Below are positions 48,862-60,654 of a stretch of 64,000 bases of DNA, in pieces. Position numbers and translations under genes: made by a program. This DNA is from Dryas octopetala (Eukaryota > Streptophyta > Magnoliopsida > Rosales > Rosaceae): positions 11,408,001 to 11,472,000 of the forward strand of contig OY992838.1 in the NCBI GenBank assembly GCA_963921425.1, in the 5' to 3' direction. The notes under the pieces were generated by a model that was not told the DNA's origin, did not search any database, and was given only the letters and a program-made list of their open reading frames with translations. Within the stretch, counting starts at the first letter, position 1, and every line of letters starts with the position of its first letter.

Positions 48862-49686
48862 TAAGTCTATAGTAAGGAGTGAGCATCATATACATTTGCC
48901 GCCTATTAAATAAGTGCAATGTTCTTGGTAGCTAAATTTGATATGGATCCACTAAACCACATAATGGTCACAAAGTACATGAGCTCTCAGGATTATGATC
49001 AAACTATTTTGTTTTGTTCATAAAGTAAAGAACAAAATAAATTGGACTAACCAATTAAAATTTATATATATAAATCGCAATTAACACATATGGAAATCTA
49101 ATTTGTTCAATTAATTCAATTAAATTACCAAGCACAAAGCACACAAGATATACCATTATATCGTTGAAACCCACCTCAAGGAAAAACCACGAGATGCAAG
49201 TTGAACAAACAACCTACTATGAAGTAATGAGTACAAACAATTCGAACACTCTAGGGAGAAAGTTCGAACGCTCAAAAGTCTTCCGATACACATCCCGCAC
49301 TTTGTCATTTTAAAATCATAAAAATTATATAGTTTTAAATCAAAAATCAGATTTTAACACACAAGTTAATACATCAAAATATTTCTACTGCACAGGCTGA
49401 TATGAATTAGACAAAAGTAGATAGTCAAACCAAATACATGCAATGATAATCTAAGCTAATCTATCCATCTAATAGGTCTAGATAACGAAGTCACTTATCA
49501 TCCTAAATTAAATGGTTCATTTTGAATGTCATTTACTTTACTAAGATATTAATATGTGTACTAACACATTATTTAGTGATTAAATATTATAAGGCCTGAA
49601 AAGGGGCCGGCCCCTCCAACTATTTTGAAGTTCATGATTTTACACTGCTTGAGTTAAGAGTTAAGAGTTATGAAAGGAGGGACATA

Positions 49687-49845
49687 CTTTAATGTGGATG
49701 AACAGTAAATAAGCATGAATGTGGACGCCGACATAGTGCGGACACGGTGTCGACACATCATCAACTGGCTGCAGCACATCTCGATTTCGTATGTCGACAC
49801 CGTGCTCACATTCATGCTTATTTACTGTTCATTTGCATTAAAGTC
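49687..49845. repeat. Fold-back hairpin, copy in unit 1
   Basis: The left arm, including gaacagtaaataagcatgaa and cacggtgtcgacaca, and the right arm are reverse complements around a 30-base loop. Its partner in unit 2 is at 54471-54640. Confidence 0.8.
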
Positions 49846-50224
49846 TATCCCTATGAAAGGAAATTGGCTACAAAGTCTGTTACAATAATGCTTGTAGCCC
49901 TCAGTAAAACTTGGTTTTACTATTGACATAACTACAACGTACACAATTACATATGTATGAAAAAACAGAAAAAAAACACTAATGATATTCGTGGAGCCCT
50001 CAATACAACTTGGTAAGAATTAATTACCATAAAGGAAAGGAAAACTAGTAGTAACATGTTTCTTTACCTAGTGATAATAGGTTAAGTAAGACTAATAATT
50101 TGATTAAAAAAATAATAAATTACTCCAAAGTCCAGTTTTTGAAAGATTTTTAAGTGGAAACTCAACCAAATAAAAATTAAGTTAAAGCCCAATCTATTCG
50201 CATGCGCGGGTCTGGACACTGAAA

Positions 50225-50500
50225 ACAGGCTACAAGCTACTGAGCGCAGTACTCTTGCCGAGAGTTCGACAGATGCAAATGAGGATGCATCTGCATATGC
50301 AAATTTTAGGTTATAGATGCATCTTTTTTAAATTGTAAATGCATCTATTTAGGTTGCGGATGTAGTTTTTTAGGTTGTAGATGACATATTTTGGGTTGTA
50401 AAGGCATGTTTTAGGTTACAAATACAGGTCGCAGATGCAGATTACATCTGCAACCGCCGAGCGCTCAACAAGAACGACCGAGCTGCTGAGTGTTCGGTAT
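50225..50500. repeat. GATGCA-type array, left arm (unit 1)
   Basis: A run of irregular units of about 20-24 bp built around ttgtagatgcatctttt. Inverted, it resembles the array at 51735-51960, which ends in a similar gagtgctcag/gagtgttcgg block. The pair may be the subterminal repeats of one transposon. Equivalent arrays in unit 2 are at about 55010-55290 and 55735-55880. Confidence 0.6.
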
Positions 50501-50612
50501 AATAGATTGAGCTTCTACTTAAGTTTTGGGCTGTCTGGACCCTCACTTATCTTTCTTTCTCATTTTGGACTTCTACTTTAAAAAAAAAAAAAAAAAAGGG
50601 TAAAACTAATAA

Positions 50613-51431
50613 GGGTATGTTTGGTACATCGTATTAGGCTCTGGATAGGAATAAATAATCTATGTCAGTTGTTTGGTGTCCACTTGTATTATTTAATTAC
50701 CTGACTATGTAAACCAGACTGGGCTTTTAATACTCTCCTTACCTGACTAACTAATACAACACACACACCTAGGATTAGATAATACACGCTTAAATTGAGA
50801 AAACAAAAACACGCTGAAAATCAACAGACGTTATTTTCATCTTCTTCTCCCTAGAGTTTTCTCTGCTATCTTCTCCACAGGTTCTTCTCTTCACTTTTCT
50901 CCAGGTATCCATCTCTCACTCTCTCTCTCTCTCTCATACTTTCTCCAATATGCTTCTTCTCTGTTCTTCTCTTTGTTTATATATTTCCTCTTCTATGTAT
51001 GATGTCTAATTATCTCTTCTTATTTTTTCTTTTAAATTTATTCAATAGATTATTTTATTACATTTTTTTGGAAATTAGGTTATGATTTGTTCTTGAATAA
51101 AGATGTGCTTATATACTATGTAAAACGTATGATCCTAAGTTCTACAATTATGAGAATGAATTTCCTCATGTCCTCTTGTCCTATAGATCTTGGCAAAAAC
51201 AAAAGAAAAAAAAATCTTGGTTGTATGAATCTTGCCAAAAATAATTTGTGTCATATGAATTTTAATTTTTACTAAGTTATCAAAGAATTAAAAAAATAGT
51301 CTGATCCGCTGCTATCCGACAGAGCACCAAACGCCTGATAATATTATGGATAAACAGTCAGTACTCTCCGGAATAGATTAATACTATCCGACAGAAATTA
51401 GTCAATACAGTCCGACGTACCAAACGAGCCC
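50613..51431. mobile_element. Harbinger-like element, 819 bp, with known empty site
   Basis: The ends gggtatgtttggtacatcg and, inverted, gggctcgtttggtacgtcg are flanked by TAA at 50610-50612 and 51432-51434. Unit 2 of the tandem array has the same flanks joined with a single TAA at 55423-55425, which is the pre-insertion sequence. No transposase is present. Confidence 0.92.
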
Positions 51432-51734
51432 TAAGAGGCCTAATTATTTTGAGCCTTGTGCTTTTTTATTTGTTTATTTTTATAGATTATTTCTTAAAAT
51501 ATAGTACTTTTATTTGATCTTGTGTTCTTATATTTTGCCCCCCCTAAACACTTAAGTTTTTGGTTTCGCCCCTGATTGTCATTGACCATTTTGTTTGGTG
51601 GATGACAATCAATTTTTCTATGTCAGAGGAGGTCCTGAATTCAAAAAAAATATTTAATAAATGAATTTATTATGGGTTTATTAGATTCTAAGGCTCGACC
51701 ACTAAATTTTTGATCAAAAGAACAACCGGCTTAA

Positions 51735-51960
51735 CCACTTGAGTTCCAGGCTAAAAAAAGTTTCCGAGTACTCAGACAGATTTGCTGATCAGTCGACAAG
51801 TTCATCTGTAAAATTTGTGCAGATCCAGCTCAAAAAATGCAGTTGCAGCTTTAAAATGCAGATGCAACTTAAAAAATGCAGATGCACCTCAATATACAGA
51901 TGCACCTCAAATATACAGATGCACCTGCTGAGCACTCGCTAAAATACCGAGTGTTCGGTG
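51735..51960. repeat. GATGCA-type array, right arm (unit 1)
   Basis: Repeats such as aaaaaatgcagatgcacctc occur about five times and then give way to a cgagtgttcgg block. On the complement it resembles the left arm at 50225-50500. Confidence 0.6.
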
Positions 51961-53384
51961 GCCTAATTTACGCTCACTAATGCGCTTTACGCTCAAGGAT
52001 TGTCCTTTAGGCCAATTTAGTATCTTAATGTCCTTCTTATCAAAAGTTTATTAGAGGTTTGATACTAGTATCTAATTTACTATGTAGTTATCTTAGTATT
52101 TACATTTGGAAACATTTTTAACAAAACAAATTGAAATAACAAATATTTTTTTTTGGTAATAAAATAACAAATATTAAGTTGAAGCGTGATCCCACAACTC
52201 GATCATTATTCTCCTTTATGTGATAATGTAGACTACCACAGTCTCATAAAAAAGGTGGGACCACACGCTAATCTATCATCAAACTAGTAAGTAATAAGTC
52301 ATATCTTACTTAGAAAGTATCAGTTGGTATATTCGAGTCATGGTATTCAACTATCCATTCATCATCAAGGGATCCCAAATTCCAAAATATATGCCATAAA
52401 GTCATAAACACAAGAAAACAAAATAAGCATTAAATAATTTTATCATATTTTAAAAATGTTTAATAATCCAATAGAAAGAAACAAAAGCATTTTCCACATG
52501 GTCCTCAAGTTGGGGAGCTAGTTGGTAGGGACGGATAAGTTTGTTTTCATTCTTCTGAAATCTGGCCGGAATTCAGCTGGGATATATGTTTGGTGGTTGT
52601 TGCATGGTCAAATCAAATATAGTGCACAAGAAAAAAAAAAAAAAAAAAGAGCTTGGAAAATCAAAAAGAAAAAATGAAGAAAAAGACAATAAATACCACA
52701 TTACTTGGCCTAAGGATACAAAAAGGAGGGTTTGGTTTTTGACAAGTCAAAATTGAGATATTGTTACTAGAGTGTTCATTCAAAACAAAAAGTATGGAAT
52801 TACCGAAAAAATAAATATGGTTTAAAAAGAAAAAGTTACATGAATGCTATCCAATTTAGCAATTTTTAATTTATTTCGTGAGTAGCGTAACTAAGAATTT
52901 CACACTCCGATTTTGCATATTTGTACTCCTTTTATTATTTTTATGCTTTCATTCTCCTTGTATATATTTAACCAAAGCATAGACACAAGAAGAAGAGTGT
53001 AAATGTACAATTTTTTGTTGGGAACAAATGAGGGCTAAAGCCCAGAGAAGAAAACTGTAAATGTACAAATTTAAAATGTAACAATCTCAACTATAAATAT
53101 GTATAATTTTCAAACTCATATTATTATGTAATCTAAATATCTAATACACATCACCATATAACTTAATCGGAAACAAACCACTCTAAAATTGTGCCTCATG
53201 ATCTAAGTCTCCTTCAAGGATTAATTCTACAAATAAAAAACCAATTAAATTAAATAAAAAATTGATTAATCATCGAACCGTGATCAAATAAATAAATATA
53301 TATAATAATAATAATATTGTTTTCAAAATGCTAATAAGGTAAAAGTTGGCAAAAATAATATTTTATATACTGTAAAAATATTAT

Positions 53385-53580
53385 TTCAAGCATTTTTTTT
53401 TTATTTGGGAATACTTCATTAAAAAGGGCATAAGGCCAGGACAAAGCTAAAAAACAGAAACACATAAAAATTGAAATAAAAATGGAAAACAAAGAAAGAA
53501 GACAAATTGACCCAAACAAGAAAAGGCTTAACAAGCGATACTAACAAGGAGACAAGAAGGTCTATTGGACCAAACTAAAC
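53385..53580 (-). mobile_element. LINE 3' tail, unit 1
   Basis: On the complement it encodes a hydrophobic stretch with FMCFCFLALSWPYALFNE and ends with ttaatgaagtattccc followed by T-rich DNA. Related tails lie at 59815-60010 and 60950-61240. Confidence 0.5.
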
Positions 53581-54470
53581 AACACTACTTCTCCTTACAA
53601 GCTTGCAAGCCTACTCAATCAACAGCCATATTCACATTTTTAGAGACCCAATGCCAACGAAAATAAGCAAAAGAGGCTAAGAGGGATCAAATTTCAAACG
53701 GAATCGTGTATAGTTCCTAAAAGTTTTTCTTTATTTTGTTTTCAGTTGCATTTATACTTTTTAGGGAATTCAATTCCATGATAATTTTATTTTGTTTTGT
53801 TCATAAAGTAAAGAACAGAATAAATTGGACTAACCAATTAAAATGTATATATATAAATCGCAATTAACACATCTGGAAATCTAATTTGTTCAATTCATTC
53901 AATTAAATTACCAAGCACAAAGCACACAAGATATACCATTATATCGTGAAACCCACCTCAAGGAAAAACCACGAGATGCAAGTCCAACAAACAACCTACT
54001 ATGAAGTAATGAGTACAAACCATTCGAACACTCTAGGGAGAAAGTTCAAACGCTCAAAGTCTTCCAATACACATCCCGCACTTTGTCATTTTAAAATCAT
54101 AAAAATTATATAGTTTTAAATCAAAAATCAGATTTTAACACACAAGTTAAAACATCAAAATATTTCTAATGCACAGGGTGATATGAATTAGACAAAAGTA
54201 GATAGTCAAACCAAATACATGCAATGATAATCTAAGCTAATATATTCATCTAATAGGTCTAGATAACGAAGTCACTTATCATCCTAAATTAAATGGTTCA
54301 TTTTGAATGTCATTTATTTTTAATAAGATATTAATTAATATGTGTACTAACACATTATTTAGTGATTAAATATTATAAGGCCTAAAAGGGCCTGGCCCCT
54401 CCAACTATTTTAAAGTTTATGATTTTACATTGCTTGAGTTAAGAGTTAAGACATATGAAAGGAGGGGCAA

Positions 54471-54640
54471 ACTCTAATGCGGATGAACAATAAATAAGTA
54501 TGAATGCGGGCGCTGACGTAGTGCGGACATGGTGTCGACACATCATCAACTGGCTGCAACACATCTCGATTTCTTGTGTCGACACCATGTCGGCGCCCGC
54601 ATTCATGCTTATTTACTATTTATCCGCATTAAAGTCTATC
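54471..54640. repeat. Fold-back hairpin, copy in unit 2
   Basis: Counterpart of 49687-49845. Several positions differ from unit 1 in both arms at once so that pairing is retained, for example catggtgtcgaca with tgtcgacaccatg. Confidence 0.8.
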
Positions 54641-57542
54641 CCTATGAAAGGAAATTAGCTACAAGTCTTTTACAATAATGCTTGTAGTCCTCAGTAAAAC
54701 TTGGTTTTACTATTGACATAACTACAACGTACACAATTACGTATGTATGAAAAAAAAAACTAATGATTTTCATGGGGCCTCAATACAACTTGGTCATAAT
54801 TAATTACCATAAAGAAAAAGGAAAACTAGTAGTAACATGTTTCTTTACCTAGTGATAATAGGTTAAGTAAGACTAGTAATTTAATTAAAAAAATAATAAA
54901 TTACTCTAAAGTCCAGTTTTTTAAAGATTTTTAAGTGGAAATCCAGCCAAATAAAAAACTAATTCAAAACCCAATCTATTCGCGTGCGCGAGCCTGGACA
55001 CCAAAAACAAGCTATCGAGCGCTCGGTACTCTTGCTAAGAGCTCGACGGATGCAAATTTTAGGTTGTAGATGCATCTTTATAGGTTGCAGATGCAACTTT
55101 TTGGTTGCAAATGCAGCTTTTTAGGTTGTAGATGATATATTGTGGATTGTAGATGCATGTTTTAAGTTGCAAATGCAAGTTGCAGATGATGCAAGTTGCA
55201 TATGCATGAATGAGGTCGCAGATGCAGGTTGCATCTGCAACCGCTAAGCACTCGACAAGAACCATTAAATTGCCGAGCGCTCTGTATAATTGTCAAGCGT
55301 TCGGTATAATAGATTGGGCTTCTACTTAATTTTTGGATTCGCTGAACCTTGACTTATCTTTATTTCTCATTCTGGACTTCTACTTAAAGCACAAAAAAAA
55401 AAAAAAAAAAAAGTAAGACTAATAAGAGGCCTAATTATTTTGAGCCTTGTGCTTTTTTATTTGTTTATTTTTATAGATTATTGCTTAAAATATAGTACTT
55501 TTATTTGATCTTGTGTTCCCCCCACACTTGTTTTTGGTCCCGCTTCTGATTGTCAATGACTATTTTCTTTGGTGGATGACAATCAATCTTCCTATGTCGG
55601 AGGAGGTCCTGAATTCAAAAAAAAAAATGTAATAAATGAATTTATTAATGGATCCATTAGATTCTAGGGCTCGACCACTAAAAATTTTGGTCAAAAGGAC
55701 AACTGGCTTAACCATTTGAGTTCCAGGCAAAAAAAAAATTTCGAGTACTCGACAAGTGCATGTGCAAAATTTGTGCAGATGCAATTCAAAAAATGCAGTT
55801 GCAACTTAAAAAATGCAAATGCACCTCAATATACAGATGCATTTGCTGAGCACTCGGCAAAATGTCAAGTGCTCGATGGCCTAATTTACGCTCACTGATG
55901 TGCTTTACGATAATAGATTATCTTTTAGGCTAATTTAGTATCTTAATGTCCTTCTTACCGAGAATTTATTAGTGATTTGATACTAGGATCTAATCTACTA
56001 TTTAGTTATCATAGTATTTACATTTGGAAACATTTTTAACAAAAAATTGAAATAACAAATATTTTTTTTTTGGTAATAAAATAACAAAGATTAAGTCGGT
56101 GTAGGAAGCGTGATCCCACAACTCGATCATTACTCTCCTTTATGTGAGAATGTAGACTACCAGAGTCTCATAAAAAAGGTGTGGACCACACGCTAATCTA
56201 TCATCAAACTAGTAAGTAATAAGTTAAATCTTACTTAGAAAGTATCAGTTGGTATATACAAGTCATGGTATTCAACTATCCATTCATCATCAAGGAATCC
56301 CAAATTCCAAAATATATACCATAAACACAAGAAAACAAAATAAGCATTAAATAATTTTATCATATTTTTAAAATGTTTAATAATCCAATAGAAAGAAACA
56401 AAAGTATTTTCCACATGGTCCTCAAGTTGGGGAGCTAGTTGGTAGGGACGGTCCGGACGGATAAGTTTGTTTTCATTCTTCTGAAATCTGGCCGGAATTC
56501 AGCTGGGATATATGTTTGGTGGTTTTTGCATGGTCAAATCAAATATAGTGCACAAGAGAAAAAAAAAAAAAAAAAGAGCTTGGAAAATCAAAAAGAAAAA
56601 TGAAGAAAAAGACAATAAATACCACATTACCTGGCCGGTGAGACTTACATTTCCCTCAATACTTAAAGTCTAAATTGTTCCTAATCACATGATTGATGTC
56701 TGGACAATATCAAATCCAGTAAGGCCAATATGATCTATCTCTACTTAACGTTTAGAATAATCGGTCTCTGATTATTGGTGTAGAGACACTAGGAGAATAT
56801 CATAGGTGTCTGAAATTAATGGTTCACTGAACATGACTGACAGAACAAATACCTGTCATGGAGTATTACTCATCTGTCAACAGGATTTCGGTAAGTCTTG
56901 ATAACACAATTGGTCTCTATACTTGAGACACCACGATTGTCCTGTGCGCTCGGTCGCTATGCTTTGACTGTATTACAAGGCTAGGCTCTTAGAGTTTAGT
57001 TAAAGGTACAAATTGGGCATATTCACTGACATATGAGGACATGTGTGTGTTCAACATAGGATCTATCACTCAGGGTAATATGAGAGATGTTCCAAAAGGC
57101 AACAAATGTCTAGATTCAGAAATCTATGGCCAGAGTACTAGATCATGGAAACGAGCTTCCTTAATTGAATGAAATCTACACATAAGTGTTGGACCTCAAG
57201 GGTCATGATAAGGTTGACAGAATTCCATACCTGACCATGATTCAGGAACATAGGATCGATGATAGAGGTCATAATTGTGTTGTAATCAAGACGGAATAAG
57301 TTCTTCTCCCTTTCAGTTAATCTGGGTAGCCATGACATGCTACTATATATGTGTCAATTATGACTTGTGGAGACTTAAGGGTAAATGATGATTTTACCCA
57401 TATTAGGTTAATTTAGGAAGGTGTCATAAATCCACTACCGAATTCAATTGGAAACTAAGACGTTACACACCAATAGGTTTGAGATGATATTAGAAATGAA
57501 CCTGAACAAAATTAAATAATGAGTTAATTAATTGCCTAAGAC

Positions 57543-58758
57543 CAAGGTGTTAAATTTCGAAATTTTTAGGTGTATGGAAATTTTAACACTATATTAAACA
57601 AATTTCGAAAAATTTCAAAATTTCGCCGAAATTTTCGGCTTGAGTAGAGAGGCAACGACCAGAAGGAGAGATGAGAGGAGAAGGAGAGCTGGCCTCGTCG
57701 CCTGTCATCGCCGGGGAGAGAGAAGAGATCGGTGCGGGGAGAGGAGATCGGCGCGGAGAGAAGAGAGGAGATCGGCGCGGAGAGAAGAGAGGAGAGAGAA
57801 GAGATAAGAGAGGGAATGAGATAGATGTCCAGGGTGTGACTGACTGAGGGAGAGAGGAAGATAAGGTGGCTAATGAAGTAATGAGAGGTTGAGAGGGAAT
57901 ATGACTGGAGATGTTGAGAGTTACGGAAAAAGGAAGGAAACAACCAAACAGGAAAAGCAAGGAAAAAAAGAAGAAAGAAAAGAAAGGAAGTTACGGGGAA
58001 AAGGAAGGAAACAGGAAAAGCAAGGAAAGAAAGAAGAAAGGAAAGAAAAGAAGGAAAAAAAAGAAAGAAAAAAGAAAAGAAGAAAAAAAGAAAGAAAAAA
58101 AGAAAAGAAAAAAGAAATAAAAAGAAAAAAAATAAAGAAAAAGAAAGAAAAAAAAAAAGATTTATGATTGATTGGGGTTTGGGGCTTTGGGCAATTAGAA
58201 GAAAAAAAAATGTTTGAGGTTTTGTTTGACCGTTTTGAGATTTTGTTTAGTTATTTTTAAATCCAACACATTTTTATATAAAAAAATAATTAAAAATATT
58301 CTAAAAGACCTAAACTCTAATATCTTATATCATATCCTAAACAATATAGAGTATAGATTATAGAATATATAGGGTTTAGTGTATAGATTATAGAGTATAA
58401 AGAGTATTAGGATATATAGAGTATATAAAATTTAGTATTAGGATTTAGCGTATAGATTATAGATTTATAGAGTATAAAGAATATACTAATTTTATTTAAC
58501 AGTATTTGCCTCTAGCGCGCATTATATTCATCTTATATCACATGAAATCTACTATATAATTTAGTTTATTTAATGTTTTTTATCAATGTAGTAGATAATA
58601 TGTTAAACAAACATATGATAAAGTTTCATTCAAAATTTTCGTATTTTGATAGTAATTTTCGTCGTTTCTGTCTAATTTCTGTCGAAATTTAAAAATCTTT
58701 GAAATTTTCGTCGAAATTTCCATCGAAATTTCCTCAAAATCCGAAATTTTATTCCTTG
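57543..58758. mobile_element. hAT-type non-autonomous element, 1216 bp, nested
   Basis: It is flanked by a perfect 8-bp duplication, cctaagac, at 57535-57542 and 58759-58766. Ends are caaggtgttaaatttcg and, inverted, caaggaataaaatttcg. Multiple cgaaattt-type blocks occur near both ends in opposite orientation. The interior has 28-bp gagatcggcgcggagagaag-type repeats and a long purine tract, but no transposase. Confidence 0.85.
57954..58160. repeat. Long near-homopurine tract
   Basis: Roughly 200 bases of A and G with very few pyrimidines, partly built from a 68-bp tandem unit that starts gttacgg. The lysine- and glutamate-rich frames across it are a composition effect. Confidence 0.85.
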
Positions 58759-59249
58759 CCTAAGACTAATAGAAGGAAATAAAATGATGAGCTTATTAAT
58801 TAATTAAAGAGTTAATTAATTAATTAATTAAGTGTTAATTACCTAGTCAAATGGACTAACAAACTTAGCCCATAAGACTAGGATGGTCGGCCCCTCTTTA
58901 GTGAAAAATGGTTTTCTACTCAAGTCTATAAAATGGGGCCCAAGTCAAGAAGTCAAAATATGTGAAGCCTAAGCAAAAATCATTTTACGTTCTTTTTGTT
59001 TTCTCTAAGGCTAACTTGTGAGAAGAGAGCTAGCATTCCCATTGTCCAACAAGTTCATCCCTTCATCTCCTCCTAGCGTGGACTTATTAGAGGTCATACA
59101 CTTGTGTGACTAGAAGGACCAACTGGTGGAGAGTTTGTGGATTCGCACTTTGATGAGCTTCCAATCAAGAGAACGACAAATTATAGGGTATAACCGATAT
59201 ATCGTCACGTGGTATAACCAATCTAACGTGTAAGGGTATTATTAGACAA

Positions 59250-59350
59250 TGTGTTTATATTAGTAAGGTATAGTATTAATAACATCCACTCATATTATAA
59301 TACATAGACTAGTTATACCACGTGTCAATATATCGATTATACAGAATAAT
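59250..59350. repeat. Dispersed repeat shared with 17330-17450
   Basis: It shares ggtatagtattaataacatc and cagaataatttct with the copy near the second F-box gene, in the same orientation. Confidence 0.65.
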
Positions 59351-59814
59351 TTCTTCAAGAGAACAATGTATGAATCTTTCTTGGATATATAAATCATGTT
59401 TTATTGCATCATATTTCAATCCGAAGTATGATTATATGAATTTTAAATTTCGCTACGTTTATATGATGATATTCCAACACTATGTTCAAATATCTCCCTT
59501 CCCCCATATAAAAAAAAAAAAAAAAAAAACACACACACACATCACTGTGTAACCTAATATGGAACAAACCACTCTTTTGAGCATACAATAGACTTTGGTC
59601 TCATAATTTAGGTCATTTGTTTTCTAGGTCTTATTCAAAGATTATTTCTACAAAAGAAAAAGTAAAAAAAAAAATGATTGATTATCTTTTTGTGATCAAA
59701 TAAGTATATATAATAAATATTTTTTCCAAAATGCTAATTAATATGAGAAAATGTGACAAAAATAATGTTTATAATAATATTTTATATGTTTTAAAAATAT
59801 TGTAGCGAGTTTTT

Positions 59815-60010
59815 TTTGTCAAAGAATAATTCATTAAAAAAATACACAAGACCGGGAGGAAGCTGAACAAAAGAAACACATAAAAACAGAAGTGAAAATT
59901 GAATAAATTAAGACAAACCAACCCAAGCAAGAAAAGGCCCAGCAAACGAAACTAAAGAGGAGGCAAATGAACAAACACTCACAGAATGAAAACACATCCA
60001 GACAAACAGA
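59815..60010 (-). mobile_element. LINE 3' tail, unit 2
   Basis: Same family as 53385-53580 and 60950-61240. The complement includes ASSLVSFAGPFLAWVG and ends at ttaatgaattattctttg. Confidence 0.5.
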
Positions 60011-60654
60011 AGAACTAACACATCATGACCAAGCAAGTAGCTCAATGCAGATGAATTCACTGAGGAAGGAAATAATGCATGCCAGCACCATGCATGAGCA
60101 ATTAGCACCACCCGAGAGGCAAGGAATGCCACCTCTCAAGAGAATACCAACTAAGGAAGATGATCGATCATCTATTGACCCAGAATAAACATCATTTACT
60201 TTTTAAATCTTCATTCAACTTACAAAAAATTAAATAAATTAATCGGAAACTATTTAACCGTTTGATTAAATGGTCACTATCTCAAGTGTTTTTTGAAAAT
60301 ATTATGTTCATCTATTTATTTGATCAAAATTACATATCTTAACGGTTTTCGATTTGTCTAATTTTTTTTTTGTAGAGATGATCTTTGAATAAAAACTTAA
60401 TGGATAAACGGTTCGGATCGTTGAAATACAAATATGGAATGAGTCACACAAGAAATCCCTTAATAAAATTATTTAATCTTACTAACTTATTAGCTCTAGA
60501 GCATTTTTGTAGATATATATATATATATATAATTTTCAAACACAGACCACTATGTACCAACTAGCTATTAGTGTAGTGGCATTTTTCTCTCCAATATGAG
60601 GAGAGATTCCAAGTTTGAATTCTTCTTCACCGGATAAAAAAAATAAAATATCAA
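60011..60654. other. Spacer with a SINE-like patch
   Basis: No gene. At about 60548-60650 the order gtgtagtggcatttttctc, then aagtttgaattcttc, then an A-rich end, resembles a decayed tRNA-derived SINE. A short TA run lies at about 60513-60530. Confidence 0.35.

Larger units (their letters stand above)
49001..53780. repeat. Tandem unit 1 of a three-unit array
   Basis: Starting at ttttgttcataaagtaaaga, this unit is collinear with 53787 to about 60010. It contains, in order, a fold-back hairpin (about 49687-49845), GATGCA-type arrays, an 819-bp Harbinger-like insertion (50613-51431), the second GATGCA array, and a LINE-type tail (about 53385-53580). No coding gene is present. Confidence 0.9.
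56639..59170. mobile_element. LTR-retrotransposon-like insertion (class uncertain)
   Basis: This non-coding stretch interrupts unit 2. Without the nested hAT element it is about 1.3 kb, and it has the character of a plant LTR: a TG start, a tataaaatggggcccaagtc promoter-like block (about 58930) and downstream leader-like sequence. I could not find a matching 5-bp target duplication, so solo LTR or truncated element remain open. Confidence 0.4.
53787..60010. repeat. Tandem unit 2
   Basis: Collinear with unit 1 until about 56635, where a foreign stretch begins; homology to unit 1 resumes at about 59530 (acacatcac, then aacaaaccactct) and continues into the LINE-type tail. It lacks the 819-bp element of unit 1 and so keeps the empty site at 55423-55425. 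Confidence 0.88.

Noticed and set aside
57889..58167. Lysine/glutamate-rich open frames of 69-92 residues
   Set aside because: They follow a purine repeat inside a hAT element; the composition alone explains the lack of stops.
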